From NCBI GenBank assembly GCA_023391875.1, contig JAEWAB010000005.1:161308-225307 (forward strand): a stretch of DNA of 64,000 bases, in the 5' to 3' direction. Within the stretch, counting starts at the first letter, position 1. Each line of letters begins with the position of its first letter. Positions 51,944-61,268 of the stretch are shown here, piece after piece. Under the pieces are notes generated by a model that saw only the letters and a program-made list of their open reading frames with translations, was not told the origin of the DNA and did not search any database. The stretch comes from Bacillota bacterium (GTDB lineage: Bacteria > Bacillota > Clostridia > Oscillospirales > Ruminococcaceae). Made by a program: the position numbers and the translations under genes.

Positions 51944-52387
51944 TTATTCGTTCGGCTTCTGTTCTTTTTCGCTCATGTTTTTGCGGTAAATGAGATAGCT
52001 TTCAAGGATAATGGTGGCGGCTACCTCGTCGATGACCGCCTTGCGCTTTTTGCCGCGCACATTGGTTTCGTTTAAATAATGGGTCGCCGAAACGGTGGTG
52101 TTGCGTTCATCCCACAGCTCTACGGGGACGTTCACCATGCTTTTAAGGCGCTCGGCGAAGTCGGCGCACTTCTGGGCGCGGGGGCCAACGCTGCCGTTCA
52201 TGTTCTTGGGGTAGCCCACCACAATCATGGCCACGTCGTATTCTCTGGCGGCAATCGCCACCTTTTGCAGCACGAGCGCAAAGCTTTTTTCATGTATTAC
52301 GCCAATCGGCTCGGCCAAATACTCGGTGCGGTCGCACACCGCAAGGCCGGTGCGCGCGTCACCGAAATCCACCGCCATAATCTTCAT
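51944..52387 (-). CDS. ruvX: YqgF/RuvX-family nuclease
   Basis: 147-residue RNase H-like protein, annotated as a Holliday junction resolvase-like or pre-16S rRNA nuclease. Features: MKIMAVDFGDARTGLAVCD with the catalytic Asp7, IVVGYPKNMNGSVGPRAQK, VELWDERNTTVSA with the second acid. AGAAGGAGAAAATCAG precedes ATG. Neighbours are not the usual alaS cluster, so context says little. Confidence 0.95.
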   Translation of the reverse strand: MKIMAVDFGDARTGLAVCDRTEYLAEPIGVIHEKSFALVLQKVAIAAREYDVAMIVVGYPKNMNGSVGPRAQKCADFAERLKSMVNVPVELWDERNTTVSATHYLNETNVRGKKRKAVIDEVAATIILESYLIYRKNMSEKEQKPNE

Positions 52388-52427
52388 CTGATTTTCTCCT
52401 TCTAGGTATATAGGCCGGGAATGTCCT

Positions 52428-53078
52428 TTATGGTTTCAGCTCCCATTTGCCGTGCTCCAGCTGCTCGGGGGTAAGGTGGGAGGCGTCGTTGAGCGTTACA
52501 ACGAACGGCAGCCCGCTTTCGGTAAAGCGGAGATGCGTCACCGCCGTATTCACGCACACCGGCGCGCGATGAATCCCCTCCGGCCCGTAGCCGAGCGCGT
52601 ACGCGAGATAGTTTTGCAAGGCACAGCCGTGCGATACCACCACCACGCGCCCGCCCTTATTCTGCCCCACGATACGGCCGAGCGCTGTTGCCATGCGCTC
52701 GTAAACCTGCATCATGCTCTCGCCGCCCGGGGTGGTAAACAGGTGCGGGGTCGTCATAAAATGCTGCACCGCATCGGGGTACTGCTTGTACAGCTCGGCA
52801 AAAGGGATGCCCTCCATCTCGCCGACGTCTATCTCGATGATATCCTCATCAATCACCAGTTCCCTGCCCTGATGAAGGTTGATGGCCTGCGCCGTCTTTC
52901 TGGCACGCAGCAGGGGGCTGGTATAAACTCTATCGAACTCAATATCCTTAAAACGCTTGGTCAGCTGCACCAACTGCTTTTCGCCCTCTTCGGTGATATC
53001 CGCGTCGGTGCGACCCTGAAAGGTTCGGCTTTTGTTGCCGCCCGTCTGCGCGTGGCGTACCAGATATAACTCTGTCAT
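52428..53078 (-). CDS. Histidine phosphatase family protein
   Basis: 216-residue cytoplasmic phosphatase of the phosphoglycerate mutase-like clade. Catalytic RHAQTGGNKSRTFQGRTD (His9-like near residue 9), EIDVGEMEGIPFAEL with the acid, and VVVSHGCALQNYLA with the second His. Substrate is not certain: phosphatase or cobC/gpmB-like roles are possible. The start at 53078 is 18 bases downstream of a hairpin that includes the only good Shine-Dalgarno (AGAGGGC). A Met four codons upstream overlaps it. Confidence 0.9.
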   Translation of the reverse strand: MTELYLVRHAQTGGNKSRTFQGRTDADITEEGEKQLVQLTKRFKDIEFDRVYTSPLLRARKTAQAINLHQGRELVIDEDIIEIDVGEMEGIPFAELYKQYPDAVQHFMTTPHLFTTPGGESMMQVYERMATALGRIVGQNKGGRVVVVSHGCALQNYLAYALGYGPEGIHRAPVCVNTAVTHLRFTESGLPFVVTLNDASHLTPEQLEHGKWELKP

Positions 53079-53088
53079 TTTAAGATCC

Positions 53089-53129
53089 ATGCCCTCTCTT
53101 TTGGGCCTTACGCCCAAAAGAGAGGGCAT
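53089..53129 (-). promoter_or_regulatory. 18-bp inverted repeat covering the phosphatase ribosome binding site
   Basis: ATGCCCTCTCTTTTGGGC (53089-53106) and its exact complement at 53112-53129 form a hairpin with a 5-base loop. On the minus strand the 3' part AAAAGAGAGGGC holds the site that should recruit the ribosome, and no T tract follows, so it does not look like a terminator. Translation control is inferred. Confidence 0.65.
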
Positions 53130-53199
53130 AAAACCAAATTTAAAAAATGCCGGTGCCGCATAGCGGCAGGAAGGGCTTGCTGACAGGCAGTTTTTCGAC

Positions 53200-53222
53200 G
53201 GTTGAAAGAAAATCTTTCAACC
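53200..53222. repeat. Small hairpin after pyrD
   Basis: GGTTGAAAG and CTTTCAACC (53200-53208, 53214-53222) form a 9-bp stem with a 5-base loop; a weak termination signal for the pyr operon is possible. Confidence 0.4.
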
Positions 53223-53305
53223 TATCATGCCTTTCAGAACATCAGTCCATAAAATGCGGCGCAACGGTTCATCCACACGGTAACAATCATTCGTTTAAAC
53301 CATTA

Positions 53306-54220
53306 TTACCACGGCTGAACCTGCCCTACCATAGAGTTTATATCCTCAATGCCGTTATCGTCAAGATATTTCTCAAGGCCTTTCACAATCTTGACGGGTG
53401 CGTAGGGGTCGGTAAAAAGCGCCGCGCCCACCTGTACGGCGGAGGCGCCCGCCAGCATCATCTCGGCGGCATCCTGCCAGGTGGCAATGCCGCCCATGCC
53501 CACAACGGGAATCTTCACGCGGTTGGCCACCTGCCACACCATGCGCACCGCCACCGGAAAGATGGCCGGGCCGCTTAAGCCGCCCACATTATTTTTAAGG
53601 ATGGGGCGGCGGGTTTTAAGGTCGATGCGCATACCGAGCAGCGTGTTGATGAGCGACACCGCATCGGCGCCCTCGGCCTCCACGGCCTGCGCGATGGCGG
53701 CAATATTGGTGACATTGGGGGTGAGCTTGACCATAAGCGGGGTATGCTTGAGCACCGGCCTCACGGCGCGCACCACCGAGGCGGCGCTTTCACAGCTGGT
53801 GCCAAACGATGCGCCGCCCTCCTTGACGTTGGGGCAGGAGATGTTCAGCTCGATCATCTGCACGCCACTCTCGTCCAGCCGCTCGCAGATACTGCGGTAA
53901 TCGTCTATCGTGCTACCCGCGACATTGGCGATGAGCACGGTGTCTTTATCCTTTAAATAAGGCAGTTCATTCTGCAAAAAGGCCCCCACGCCGGGGTTTT
54001 GCAGCCCAACCGAGTTGAGCATGCCGGAGGGGGTCTCCGCCACACGGGGCGGCGGGTTGCCCATGCGGGGGGCGGGGGTCATGCCCTTGAGCGATACGCC
54101 GCCGAGTGATGAAAGCGGGTAAAGGCACTCGTACTCCCGGCCAAAGCCGTAGGTACCGGAGGCTGCAATCACGGGGTTTTTAAAGGGTACGCCCGCTATA
54201 GTTACCGCAAGATTACTCAT
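53306..54220 (-). CDS. pyrD: Dihydroorotate dehydrogenase, class IB catalytic subunit
   Basis: Oxidises dihydroorotate to orotate in pyrimidine synthesis and passes electrons through PyrK to NAD+. 304 residues from MSNLAVTIAGVPFKNPVIAASGTYGFG. FMN-barrel markers: MIELNISCPNVKEGG with the catalytic Cys of class I, INTLLGMRIDLKTRRP, GGLSGPAIFPVAVRMVW, GMGGIATWQDAAEMMLAGAS. Class IB is supported by the adjacent pyrK. The ATG at 54220 overlaps the pyrK end by eight bases and follows GAGGAGG. Confidence 0.96.
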   Translation of the reverse strand: MSNLAVTIAGVPFKNPVIAASGTYGFGREYECLYPLSSLGGVSLKGMTPAPRMGNPPPRVAETPSGMLNSVGLQNPGVGAFLQNELPYLKDKDTVLIANVAGSTIDDYRSICERLDESGVQMIELNISCPNVKEGGASFGTSCESAASVVRAVRPVLKHTPLMVKLTPNVTNIAAIAQAVEAEGADAVSLINTLLGMRIDLKTRRPILKNNVGGLSGPAIFPVAVRMVWQVANRVKIPVVGMGGIATWQDAAEMMLAGASAVQVGAALFTDPYAPVKIVKGLEKYLDDNGIEDINSMVGQVQPW

Positions 54221-54989
54221 CAAAAACCACCTCCTCGGCCTCAAACACGGGGCCGTTTTTGCATACATGGCTGTAGGATTCTATACCATTCTTTGTTGTT
54301 TTGCAGGCGCAGCCAAGGCAGGCACCCACGCCGCAGGCCATACGCTCCTCCAGCGAAAGCTGGCAGCGAACCCCCTGCTCTTTGGCGAGGGCAGCTACCG
54401 CTTTGAGCATCGGCTTGGGGCCGCAGGCGTAGAGGATGTCCGGCTTCTCGGCATGAAGCTGCTCTTTAAGCAGCTCGGTGACAAAGCCCTTGCGCCCCAT
54501 GCTGCCGTCGTCGGTGCAAAGGTGCACCCCGCAGCCGCAGGCGGCAAAATCCTGCTGCAGAATCACAGCCCCCGCGCTACGGAAGCCGAGCACGGCGCGC
54601 GCGTTGTAGCCGTAGTACTTTGCAACCTCCAGCAGCGGCGGCACACCGATGCCCCCGCCGATGACAATGGCCTTTTTGTCCCGTTCCAGCAAGGTAAAGC
54701 CGTTGCCGATTGGGGCCATGACGTCTATCTCATCCCCTGTTTTCAGCGTTGCCAGCACCTTGGTGCCCTCGCCGCGAATATCGAACACCACGCGGATGGC
54801 GCCCTCTTGCGGCAGCACCTCGCAGATAGAAATCGGCCTGCGCAGCGAAAAGCCGGGCACGCGCAGGTGGGCGAACTGCCCCGCTTTGGCAAGGGCGGCT
54901 ATTTCATTGCAGGCAATTACGAAACTGTAGGTGGTTTCGGCAATCCGCTCACAGCGTGTAAGGGTATAGGTTCCCTGACGGTAGTTCAT
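54213..54989 (-). CDS. pyrK: Dihydroorotate dehydrogenase electron transfer subunit
   Basis: Iron-sulfur flavoprotein, partner of PyrD (PyrDB/PyrK). 258 residues: FAD domain (RRPISICE about 50-57), NAD-binding GGGIGVPPLLEVAKY, and a C-terminal [2Fe-2S] cluster with Cys219, 224, 227 and 243 (CGVGACLGCAC and HVCKNG). AAAGG precedes ATG by eleven bases. It lies just after carB and overlaps pyrD, so the order carA-carB-pyrK-pyrD is a single operon. Confidence 0.96.
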   Translation of the reverse strand: MNYRQGTYTLTRCERIAETTYSFVIACNEIAALAKAGQFAHLRVPGFSLRRPISICEVLPQEGAIRVVFDIRGEGTKVLATLKTGDEIDVMAPIGNGFTLLERDKKAIVIGGGIGVPPLLEVAKYYGYNARAVLGFRSAGAVILQQDFAACGCGVHLCTDDGSMGRKGFVTELLKEQLHAEKPDILYACGPKPMLKAVAALAKEQGVRCQLSLEERMACGVGACLGCACKTTKNGIESYSHVCKNGPVFEAEEVVFDE

Positions 54990-55094
54990 CGTTGGTCATA
55001 CCTTTCCGGCCTTATGAACATAGCATAAAGCGTAATCAAAGTAGTGGTTCTCTTCGAAAAGGCGGGCGGGGTTTGCCCCGTCCGCCAAAAAAGC

Positions 55095-58000
55095 TTAAAT
55101 CTTCGTGATATCCACCATGTCTACATCGTTGATGGTGCTCTCCATCTCCAGGCAATCGAGCAGGGCACGCGCCGTATCGATGGAGGTGAGGCAGGCAATC
55201 GAGCGCTCCACCGCCTTGCGGCGAAGCTTTACGCCCTCGTCCTGCGGCTTCCTACCCTTGGCGGAGGTGGACATCACATAGTCTATCTTGCCGCTTTCCA
55301 GCAGCGAGATCACGTTGGGTTTATCCTCGCCCGCCTTGCGCACGGCGTTTGCCGCCACCATGTTCTGGTTGAGCTTAAGGGCGGTACCCGCCGTGGCGTA
55401 GATATCAAACCCAAGCTTGGCAAAACGGTCGGCTACCGAGATAACCTCTTCCTTATCGCTGTCGCGCACCGAGAAGAGCACGCCGCCGCGGTTTTTCATA
55501 TTGTAACCCGCGGCCACTAAGCCCTTAAGCAGCGCGTGCTCGAAGGTTTTGGCAATGCCCAGCACCTCGCCGGTGCTCTTCATCTCGGGGCCGAGGTGGG
55601 TGTCTACGTCGTGAAGCTTCTCAAAGCTGAACACCGGCACCTTCACTGCCACATAATCCGCCGCTGGGTAAAGCCCGGTGCCAAGGCCGAAATCGGTGAG
55701 CCTTTTGCCCAGCATGATCTGGGTGGCCATATCCACCATCGGCACACCGGTTACTTTGCTGATGTAGGGCACGGTACGGGAGGAACGGGGGTTCACCTCG
55801 ATGACATACACCATGTCGTTGTACACCACGTACTGCACGTTCACAAGGCCGATAACCTTCAGCTCGCATGCCAGCTTGCCGGTGTACTCGATGATGGTGT
55901 TTTTGATGCGCTTGGAGAGATGCTGGCAGGGGTAAACCGAGATCGAGTCGCCCGAATGCACGCCCGCGCGCTCGATATGCTCCATGATGCCGGGGATGAG
56001 GAAGTTCTCACCGTCGCAGATGGCGTCTACCTCCACCTCGGTACCCATCATGTACTTATCGATGAGCACGGGGTTTTCAAGCTTGGTGGCGGTGATGATG
56101 TCCATGTATTCCAGAACATCCTTCTCGCCGTAGGCGATGATCATGTTCTGGCCGCCCAGCACGTAGGAGGGGCGCAGTAAAACGGGATAGCCAAGCCGCT
56201 GGGCCGCCGCCAAAGCGTCATCCATATTGAGCACGGTACAGCCCGCAGGCCGGCGCAGATGGATGCGCTCCAATATCTCGTCAAAGCGCTTGCGGTCCTC
56301 CGCCGCATCGATGTTATCGGCGCTTGTGCCCAGGATGTTGATCCCCTGGCTGTGAAGAAATCCGGTGAGCTTGATGGCCGTCTGCCCGCCGAAGGCCACC
56401 ACCACCCCCATTGGCTTTTCCGTACGAAGAACGCCCATCACGTCTTCCGGGGTGAGGGGCTCAAAGTACAGCCGGTCTGCGGTGTCAAAGTCGGTGGATA
56501 CGGTCTCTGGGTTATTGTTGATGAGCACCACGTCATAGCCGTGCTGCTTAAGCGTCCATACGCAGTGGACCGAGGCGTAGTCGAACTCAATGCCCTGGCC
56601 GATGCGGATAGGGCCGGAGCCCAGCACCACCACGCAAGGCTTTTTGCCGCCCCGCTTTTGGATGAACTCCTCCGCCTCGTTCTGCTCGTCATAAGTGGCG
56701 TAGAAATAAGGCGTCTGTGCCTCGAATTCCGCGGCACACGTATCCACCATCTTGTACACGGGGAGCCGGGGGTTATTAATGTCACAACCGCTGAGGCGGC
56801 TAATGGCCTTGTCGGGGTAGCCGTACTTTTTCGCCTGAAGATATAGTTCTTCAGTCAAGTTCCCTGCTGCCAGCCGCTTTTCCATGTCCAGCAGGGTTTT
56901 GACCTTGCTTAAGAAGAACAGGTCGATTTGAGTAAGGTTATTCAATTTCTCCAAGGAAACGCCGCGGTCCATTGCCTCATAGAGCGCGAAGAGCCGCTCG
57001 TCGGTGCATTCGCCGATAAAGGCCATCAGCTCTTCTTTGGACAGGCGGGCAAGCTTCTTCATGCGCAAGGTGTCCTGGGAGATCTCCGCGCCGCGCACAG
57101 CCTTCATCAGCGCCTGCTCAAAGCAGGTCCCGATGGCCATCACTTCGCCGGTCGCCTTCATCTGCGTACCAAGGGTTCGCCGCCCGTACACGAATTTATC
57201 AAAGGGCCACTTGGGCAGCTTCACCACCACATAATCCAGGGCTGGCTCAAAGCAGGCGCAAGTCTTGCCCGTAACGGCATTCTTGATCTCGTCCAGCGTG
57301 TAGCCGATGGCGATCTGTGCAGACACTTTGGCAATGGGATACCCTGTCGCCTTGGAGGCCAGTGCGGAGGAGCGGGAGACGCGGGGGTTCACCTCAATCA
57401 CAGCATAGTCGAAGCTATCAGTCTTCAGCGCGAACTGCACGTTGCAGCCGCCCTCCACCTTCAGCGCGCTGATGATGTCCAGCGCTGCCCGGCGCAGCAT
57501 TTGAAACTCCTTGTCGGCAAGGGTCAATGCCGGGGCGGCCACGATGCTGTCACCTGTGTGGACGCCCACAGGGTCGAAGTTTTCCATGCTGCATACGGAC
57601 ACCACGTTGCCAATGGCGTCCCGCATGACTTCAAACTCGATTTCCTTCCAGCCGGAGATGCATTTTTCCACCAGGATCTGCCCGATGGGCGACATGCGCA
57701 GCCCGTTTTGGGCAATTTCTAAAAGCGCCTTTTCATCCGCCGCAATGCCGCCGCCGCTGCCGCCCAGGGTGTAGGCGGGGCGAACGATCACGGGATAGCC
57801 GATCTCGACGGCGAAAGCCAAAGCCGCCTTTACATCCGTGACCACTTGGGAGGGGATCACCGGCTGACCGATTTCGATCATGGTATCCTTGAACTGCTGC
57901 CGGTCCTCCGCCTTTTCGATGGTATCCCGATTGGCGCCCAGGAGTTTCACCCCATGGGCCAATAAAAAGCCTTCCTTGTCCAGTTGCATGGAAAGGGTCA

Positions 58001-58286
58001 GCCCGCTCTGCCCGCCCAGAGTGGAAAGCAGGCTGTCTGGCTTTTCTTTCACGATGATGCGCCGCATGGTTTCTAGCGTAAGCGGCTCGATATAGACCTT
58101 GGTGGCCATGGCCTGGTCGGTCATGATGGTGGCAGGGTTGGGGTTTACAAGAATGACTTCCAGCCCGGCTTCTTTCAGTGCACGGCAGGCCTGGGATCCG
58201 GCGTAGTCAAACTCCGCCGCCTGGCCGATGACGATGGGTCCGGAGCCGATGATCAACACCCTTTTGATATCAGGATTCAGCGGCAT
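55095..58286 (-). CDS. carB: Carbamoyl-phosphate synthase large subunit
   Basis: Makes carbamoyl phosphate from glutamine-derived ammonia, bicarbonate and two ATP for pyrimidines and arginine. 1063 residues with two ATP-grasp halves (1-400 and 545-935), an oligomerisation segment between, and a C-terminal allosteric MGS-like domain from about 936. Markers: KRVLIIGSGPIVIGQAAEFDYAGSQA, CVVVLGSGPIRIGQGIEFDYASVHCVW, LVNVQYVVYNDMVYVIEVNPRSSRTVP. GGGAGGAAATCAATA precedes ATG, one base after carA. Codon use appears to shift in its middle (see findings). Confidence 0.97.
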   Translation of the reverse strand: MPLNPDIKRVLIIGSGPIVIGQAAEFDYAGSQACRALKEAGLEVILVNPNPATIMTDQAMATKVYIEPLTLETMRRIIVKEKPDSLLSTLGGQSGLTLSMQLDKEGFLLAHGVKLLGANRDTIEKAEDRQQFKDTMIEIGQPVIPSQVVTDVKAALAFAVEIGYPVIVRPAYTLGGSGGGIAADEKALLEIAQNGLRMSPIGQILVEKCISGWKEIEFEVMRDAIGNVVSVCSMENFDPVGVHTGDSIVAAPALTLADKEFQMLRRAALDIISALKVEGGCNVQFALKTDSFDYAVIEVNPRVSRSSALASKATGYPIAKVSAQIAIGYTLDEIKNAVTGKTCACFEPALDYVVVKLPKWPFDKFVYGRRTLGTQMKATGEVMAIGTCFEQALMKAVRGAEISQDTLRMKKLARLSKEELMAFIGECTDERLFALYEAMDRGVSLEKLNNLTQIDLFFLSKVKTLLDMEKRLAAGNLTEELYLQAKKYGYPDKAISRLSGCDINNPRLPVYKMVDTCAAEFEAQTPYFYATYDEQNEAEEFIQKRGGKKPCVVVLGSGPIRIGQGIEFDYASVHCVWTLKQHGYDVVLINNNPETVSTDFDTADRLYFEPLTPEDVMGVLRTEKPMGVVVAFGGQTAIKLTGFLHSQGINILGTSADNIDAAEDRKRFDEILERIHLRRPAGCTVLNMDDALAAAQRLGYPVLLRPSYVLGGQNMIIAYGEKDVLEYMDIITATKLENPVLIDKYMMGTEVEVDAICDGENFLIPGIMEHIERAGVHSGDSISVYPCQHLSKRIKNTIIEYTGKLACELKVIGLVNVQYVVYNDMVYVIEVNPRSSRTVPYISKVTGVPMVDMATQIMLGKRLTDFGLGTGLYPAADYVAVKVPVFSFEKLHDVDTHLGPEMKSTGEVLGIAKTFEHALLKGLVAAGYNMKNRGGVLFSVRDSDKEEVISVADRFAKLGFDIYATAGTALKLNQNMVAANAVRKAGEDKPNVISLLESGKIDYVMSTSAKGRKPQDEGVKLRRKAVERSIACLTSIDTARALLDCLEMESTINDVDMVDITKI

Positions 58287-58287
58287 A

Positions 58288-59364
58288 TTATTGATTTCCT
58301 CCCATCAGCGCCATGAAGCGGTTGAACAAAAAGCGGGTATCCAGCGGGCCGCAGGAGGCCTCGGGGTGGAATTGCACGGAGAAGGCCGGTATATCAAGAT
58401 AATCGATGCCCTCACAGGTGAAGTCGTTCCCATTTTCATACCGCAGGCGGCTCCCCGAAGGAAGTCTGTTAAGACAAACGGCATAGCCATGGTTCTGACT
58501 TGACATGTACATCTGCCCGGTTATAAGGTCCTTCACCGGCTGGTTGCCGCCCCGGTGGCCATACTTCAGCTTTTCTGTCTGCCCGCCGCGAGCCAAGGCA
58601 AGAAGCTGATGTCCAAGACAGATGCCGAAGATGGGGACACGGGCTTCACAGAGCTTTTGCAGTTCCGAAATAATTCCTGTATTATCCGCAGGATCCCCAG
58701 GCCCATTGGAGAGCATCACCCCATCAGGATGGAAGGCAAGGATTTCTTCCGTCTTCGTCCCTGCCGGGACAGTGATCACTTCACAGCCTCTTTGAAGCAG
58801 GTTCTTCCCGATGCTGCTCTTAGCCCCAAAATCCATCAGTACCACACGGCGGGAAGGATTATCGGGCGTTTCGGTGATCATATCCTGGCAGCTCACATCC
58901 GCAACGCGTGGCGCGGGCCAGGTCTTCATTTCTTGAATCATCGGCTCTATGTCATGCGGCAGTTCATGCAGGAGCCGGGCGTTCATCACGCCCCTTTCAC
59001 GGATCACTTTCGTCAGCGCCCGGGTGTCCAGATCGTATAGGCCCGGTATGCCCACGTCCGTAAGGAACGCATCCAGCGTACCCTGGCAGCGGAAATTGCT
59101 TGGAGCCCCGCAATGCTCCCTCACAATATAGGCTGAAAGCCTTGGACCCATGCTTTCAAAATCTTCGGCGATCACCCCGTAATTGCCGATCATGGGGAAG
59201 GTTTGTACCACCATCTGGCCGTAGTAGCTGGGATCGGTGAGCGTCTCCAAATACCCTACCATGTTGGTGGTAAACACCAGCTCCCCCGCCGCCTCTTTTT
59301 TCGCGCCGAAGGTTTTCCCCTCAAACACCTGCCCGTTCTCTAGCAGCAGAAATCCTTTGCCCAT
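58288..59364 (-). CDS. carA: Carbamoyl-phosphate synthase small subunit
   Basis: Glutamine amidotransferase subunit that feeds ammonia to CarB. 358 residues: CPSase small-domain N-terminus (LLLENGQVFEGKTFGAKKEAAGELVF), then a class I glutaminase with nucleophile Cys249 in GICLGHQLLAL, and His333 and Glu335 in QFHPEAS. Normal length. GGCGGGAAGCGT precedes ATG. First gene of the pyrimidine operon with its own promoter. Confidence 0.97.
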   Translation of the reverse strand: MGKGFLLLENGQVFEGKTFGAKKEAAGELVFTTNMVGYLETLTDPSYYGQMVVQTFPMIGNYGVIAEDFESMGPRLSAYIVREHCGAPSNFRCQGTLDAFLTDVGIPGLYDLDTRALTKVIRERGVMNARLLHELPHDIEPMIQEMKTWPAPRVADVSCQDMITETPDNPSRRVVLMDFGAKSSIGKNLLQRGCEVITVPAGTKTEEILAFHPDGVMLSNGPGDPADNTGIISELQKLCEARVPIFGICLGHQLLALARGGQTEKLKYGHRGGNQPVKDLITGQMYMSSQNHGYAVCLNRLPSGSRLRYENGNDFTCEGIDYLDIPAFSVQFHPEASCGPLDTRFLFNRFMALMGGNQ

Positions 59365-59405
59365 ACGCTTCCCGCCTTTACGCGCCCCATTCGGGGATTT
59401 GCATT

Positions 59406-59434
59406 ATTATACATCCCGATTAATATATATTCAA
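59406..59434 (-). promoter_or_regulatory. Promoter of the carAB-pyrKD operon
   Basis: Minus strand TTGAAT (59429-59434), 17 bases, TATAAT (59406-59411). Confidence 0.7.
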
Positions 59435-59465
59435 TACCCCTTCAAATTATTTTCCTGCGGAACTT

Positions 59466-59500
59466 CAAACAAAAAGCCGCCGGTAAGAACCGGCGGCTGT
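59466..59500 (-). terminator. Terminator of the HAD phosphatase gene
   Basis: AGCCGCCGGT (59475-59484) pairs with ACCGGCGGCT (59489-59498), then TTTTTGTTTG on the minus strand. Confidence 0.9.
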
Positions 59501-59503
59501 GGA

Positions 59504-60355
59504 TTATGCATGCAATTCATGATCTTGCAGCGCAAATCGCCAGATGGCTTTTGCCACCCCGGCGTTCTCATTATCGTCCGTTTCAAATTCTGAGGCTGCC
59601 CGGGCGCCGAGAGTGGCGTTGCCCATGGCCACGCCGTAGCCCGCCAAGGAAAGCATGGGAATGTCGTTGTCGTTATCCCCTATGGCCATTACCTGGCTGA
59701 CATCAATATGCAGCCTCTGGGCAAGCATCGCCAAAGCCGCTCCCTTATGAACGCCGCTGGGCATGATCTCGATGTTGTTGATCCAGGAACTGGTGACTTC
59801 CACGCCGGGGATCCGCTCAATCTGTTCCCGGATGCGGGCCAGCCTGGTTTCGTCTTCCCGATCAATGTAGACGATCTTGTTGGTACCAAGCGCCCTCTGC
59901 TGCGTAATGCCCTCCATGCCGTAGGTATATAGCAGATTGCCCTTTCGCTTAAGGTGGGAGCCCCAGTTCTCCAGCTCTTGGCCGGTTGCAAAGGGGCGGC
60001 TGATGGCGATATGGTTGCGCCCAAAGGCGGAAAAGGTCACCTGCTCCGCCTCCAGGATACGGATGCAGGCCTCCAGCGCTTCATCGGTCATGTATTGAGC
60101 ATAGATATTCTCTCCATGAGGCTTGTCCAGCCAGTAGCCGCCATTGAGTCCCAGCACAAAGCAATCCTCAAACCCTGCATCGGACATAAAGTAGCTAATA
60201 TCCTCAGGGATCCGTCCGCTGACGATGGCCAGGCGGATACCGGCCCGAACCGCGTCTTTCAGGGCCTTGATGTTTTCTTCCGGAAGATGGCAGTCCTCGT
60301 CCAGCAGTGTCCCATCCATATCAATGGCGATCAGGCGCACCGGAAGGTTTTCCAT
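59504..60355 (-). CDS. Cof-type HAD phosphatase
   Basis: Haloacid dehalogenase-like phosphatase of the Cof/SupH group (type IIB cap), 283 residues. Nucleophile motif DMDGTLL at about 12-18, motif II in AIVSGRIPEDI and motif III/IV in VMAIGDNDNDIPMLSLAGYGVAMGNA. Such enzymes dephosphorylate sugar phosphates or flavin precursors; substrate is not known. The ATG at 60355 follows AAAGGAG by ten bases and lies 28 bases downstream of the pseudouridine synthase gene. Confidence 0.9.
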   Translation of the reverse strand: MENLPVRLIAIDMDGTLLDEDCHLPEENIKALKDAVRAGIRLAIVSGRIPEDISYFMSDAGFEDCFVLGLNGGYWLDKPHGENIYAQYMTDEALEACIRILEAEQVTFSAFGRNHIAISRPFATGQELENWGSHLKRKGNLLYTYGMEGITQQRALGTNKIVYIDREDETRLARIREQIERIPGVEVTSSWINNIEIMPSGVHKGAALAMLAQRLHIDVSQVMAIGDNDNDIPMLSLAGYGVAMGNATLGARAASEFETDDNENAGVAKAIWRFALQDHELHA

Positions 60356-60383
60356 AAATAAGCGTCTCCTTTGTATCCTTAAG

Positions 60384-61253
60384 TCAGAAGGGCGGAAGGA
60401 CAGTAAATGTCCGCCCATCAAGATATGCCAGTTCTTCTTTCCCAGAAATGGTCAGAGCGGCTGCACAAAGCATAAGCCGCTTGGCATGATATTCCCTGTT
60501 GAAAGCTCGGTCGCCATAGGCGTCGTCCCCCAGGACGGGATGACCGATATGGGCAAGATGCGCACGGATTTGATGGGTGCGCCCGGTGATCAGATCTACC
60601 TGCAGCCGGGCCACTTCCCCCGCCTTAATCACCTGAAATCCTGTGATGATGGGAAGCGCGCCGGGTGTAGGATGGTCAAAAATCTGCACATGGGCGGCTT
60701 CGGCATCCTTTTTTAAAAAAGCGTTCAAAACAGCTTCCCGAGGTTCCGGCGTGCCCTTCACCAAACAGATGTAGGCTTTCTTGTGAAGGCGCTCCTTAAA
60801 AGCGCTTCCCATGAGTTCTTCCGTCCTAGCAGTCTTTGCCAGCATCAAAATGCCGCAGGTCTGATTATCCAGCCGGTGGCAGGCTTTGGGCGGCCATGCA
60901 GCCGGATCGGTTTTTCGCACATGTGCAAGGGCCTGGCTCTCTATCGTCGCGCCACCGCCGCTGTCTGATTGCACACTGATGCCCGCGGGTTTGTTGACAA
61001 GCAGGACGTACTCATCCTCGTACACGATGTTAAGCGGCGAGGTCCCCGCCTCCGGAATGCCATACACCTGCACCCGCGCTCCTGGCCGTGCCGGTTCATC
61101 CGGCTTCACACGCAATCCTTCCATTTTTACGTCCCGGCGGGAAAACGCTTCCCGGATCGCCCAGGCAGGCAATTCGGGAAGCGCTCGCTGCAAATATTTA
61201 TCCAACCGCATGGGCGGCAGATTTTCCGGGATGATCCCTTCAAATACGGCCAT
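60384..61253 (-). CDS. RluA-family pseudouridine synthase
   Basis: Converts uridine to pseudouridine in rRNA. 289 residues: S4-like RNA-binding N-terminus (MRLDKYLQRALPELPAWAIREAFSRRDVKMEG) and a catalytic domain with HRLDNQTCGILMLAK at 126-140, Asp129 being the catalytic residue. NKPAGISVQS before it is typical. RluC/RluD type cannot be separated by eye. GGAGGAATA precedes ATG. Confidence 0.93.
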   Translation of the reverse strand: MAVFEGIIPENLPPMRLDKYLQRALPELPAWAIREAFSRRDVKMEGLRVKPDEPARPGARVQVYGIPEAGTSPLNIVYEDEYVLLVNKPAGISVQSDSGGGATIESQALAHVRKTDPAAWPPKACHRLDNQTCGILMLAKTARTEELMGSAFKERLHKKAYICLVKGTPEPREAVLNAFLKKDAEAAHVQIFDHPTPGALPIITGFQVIKAGEVARLQVDLITGRTHQIRAHLAHIGHPVLGDDAYGDRAFNREYHAKRLMLCAAALTISGKEELAYLDGRTFTVLPPF

Positions 61254-61268
61254 TATTCCTCCGGGAAG

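Noticed and set aside
53089..53129. The 18-bp hairpin as a rho-independent terminator for pyrD
   Set aside because: No T tract follows on either strand, and it lies about 180 bases after pyrD, inside the start region of the next gene.
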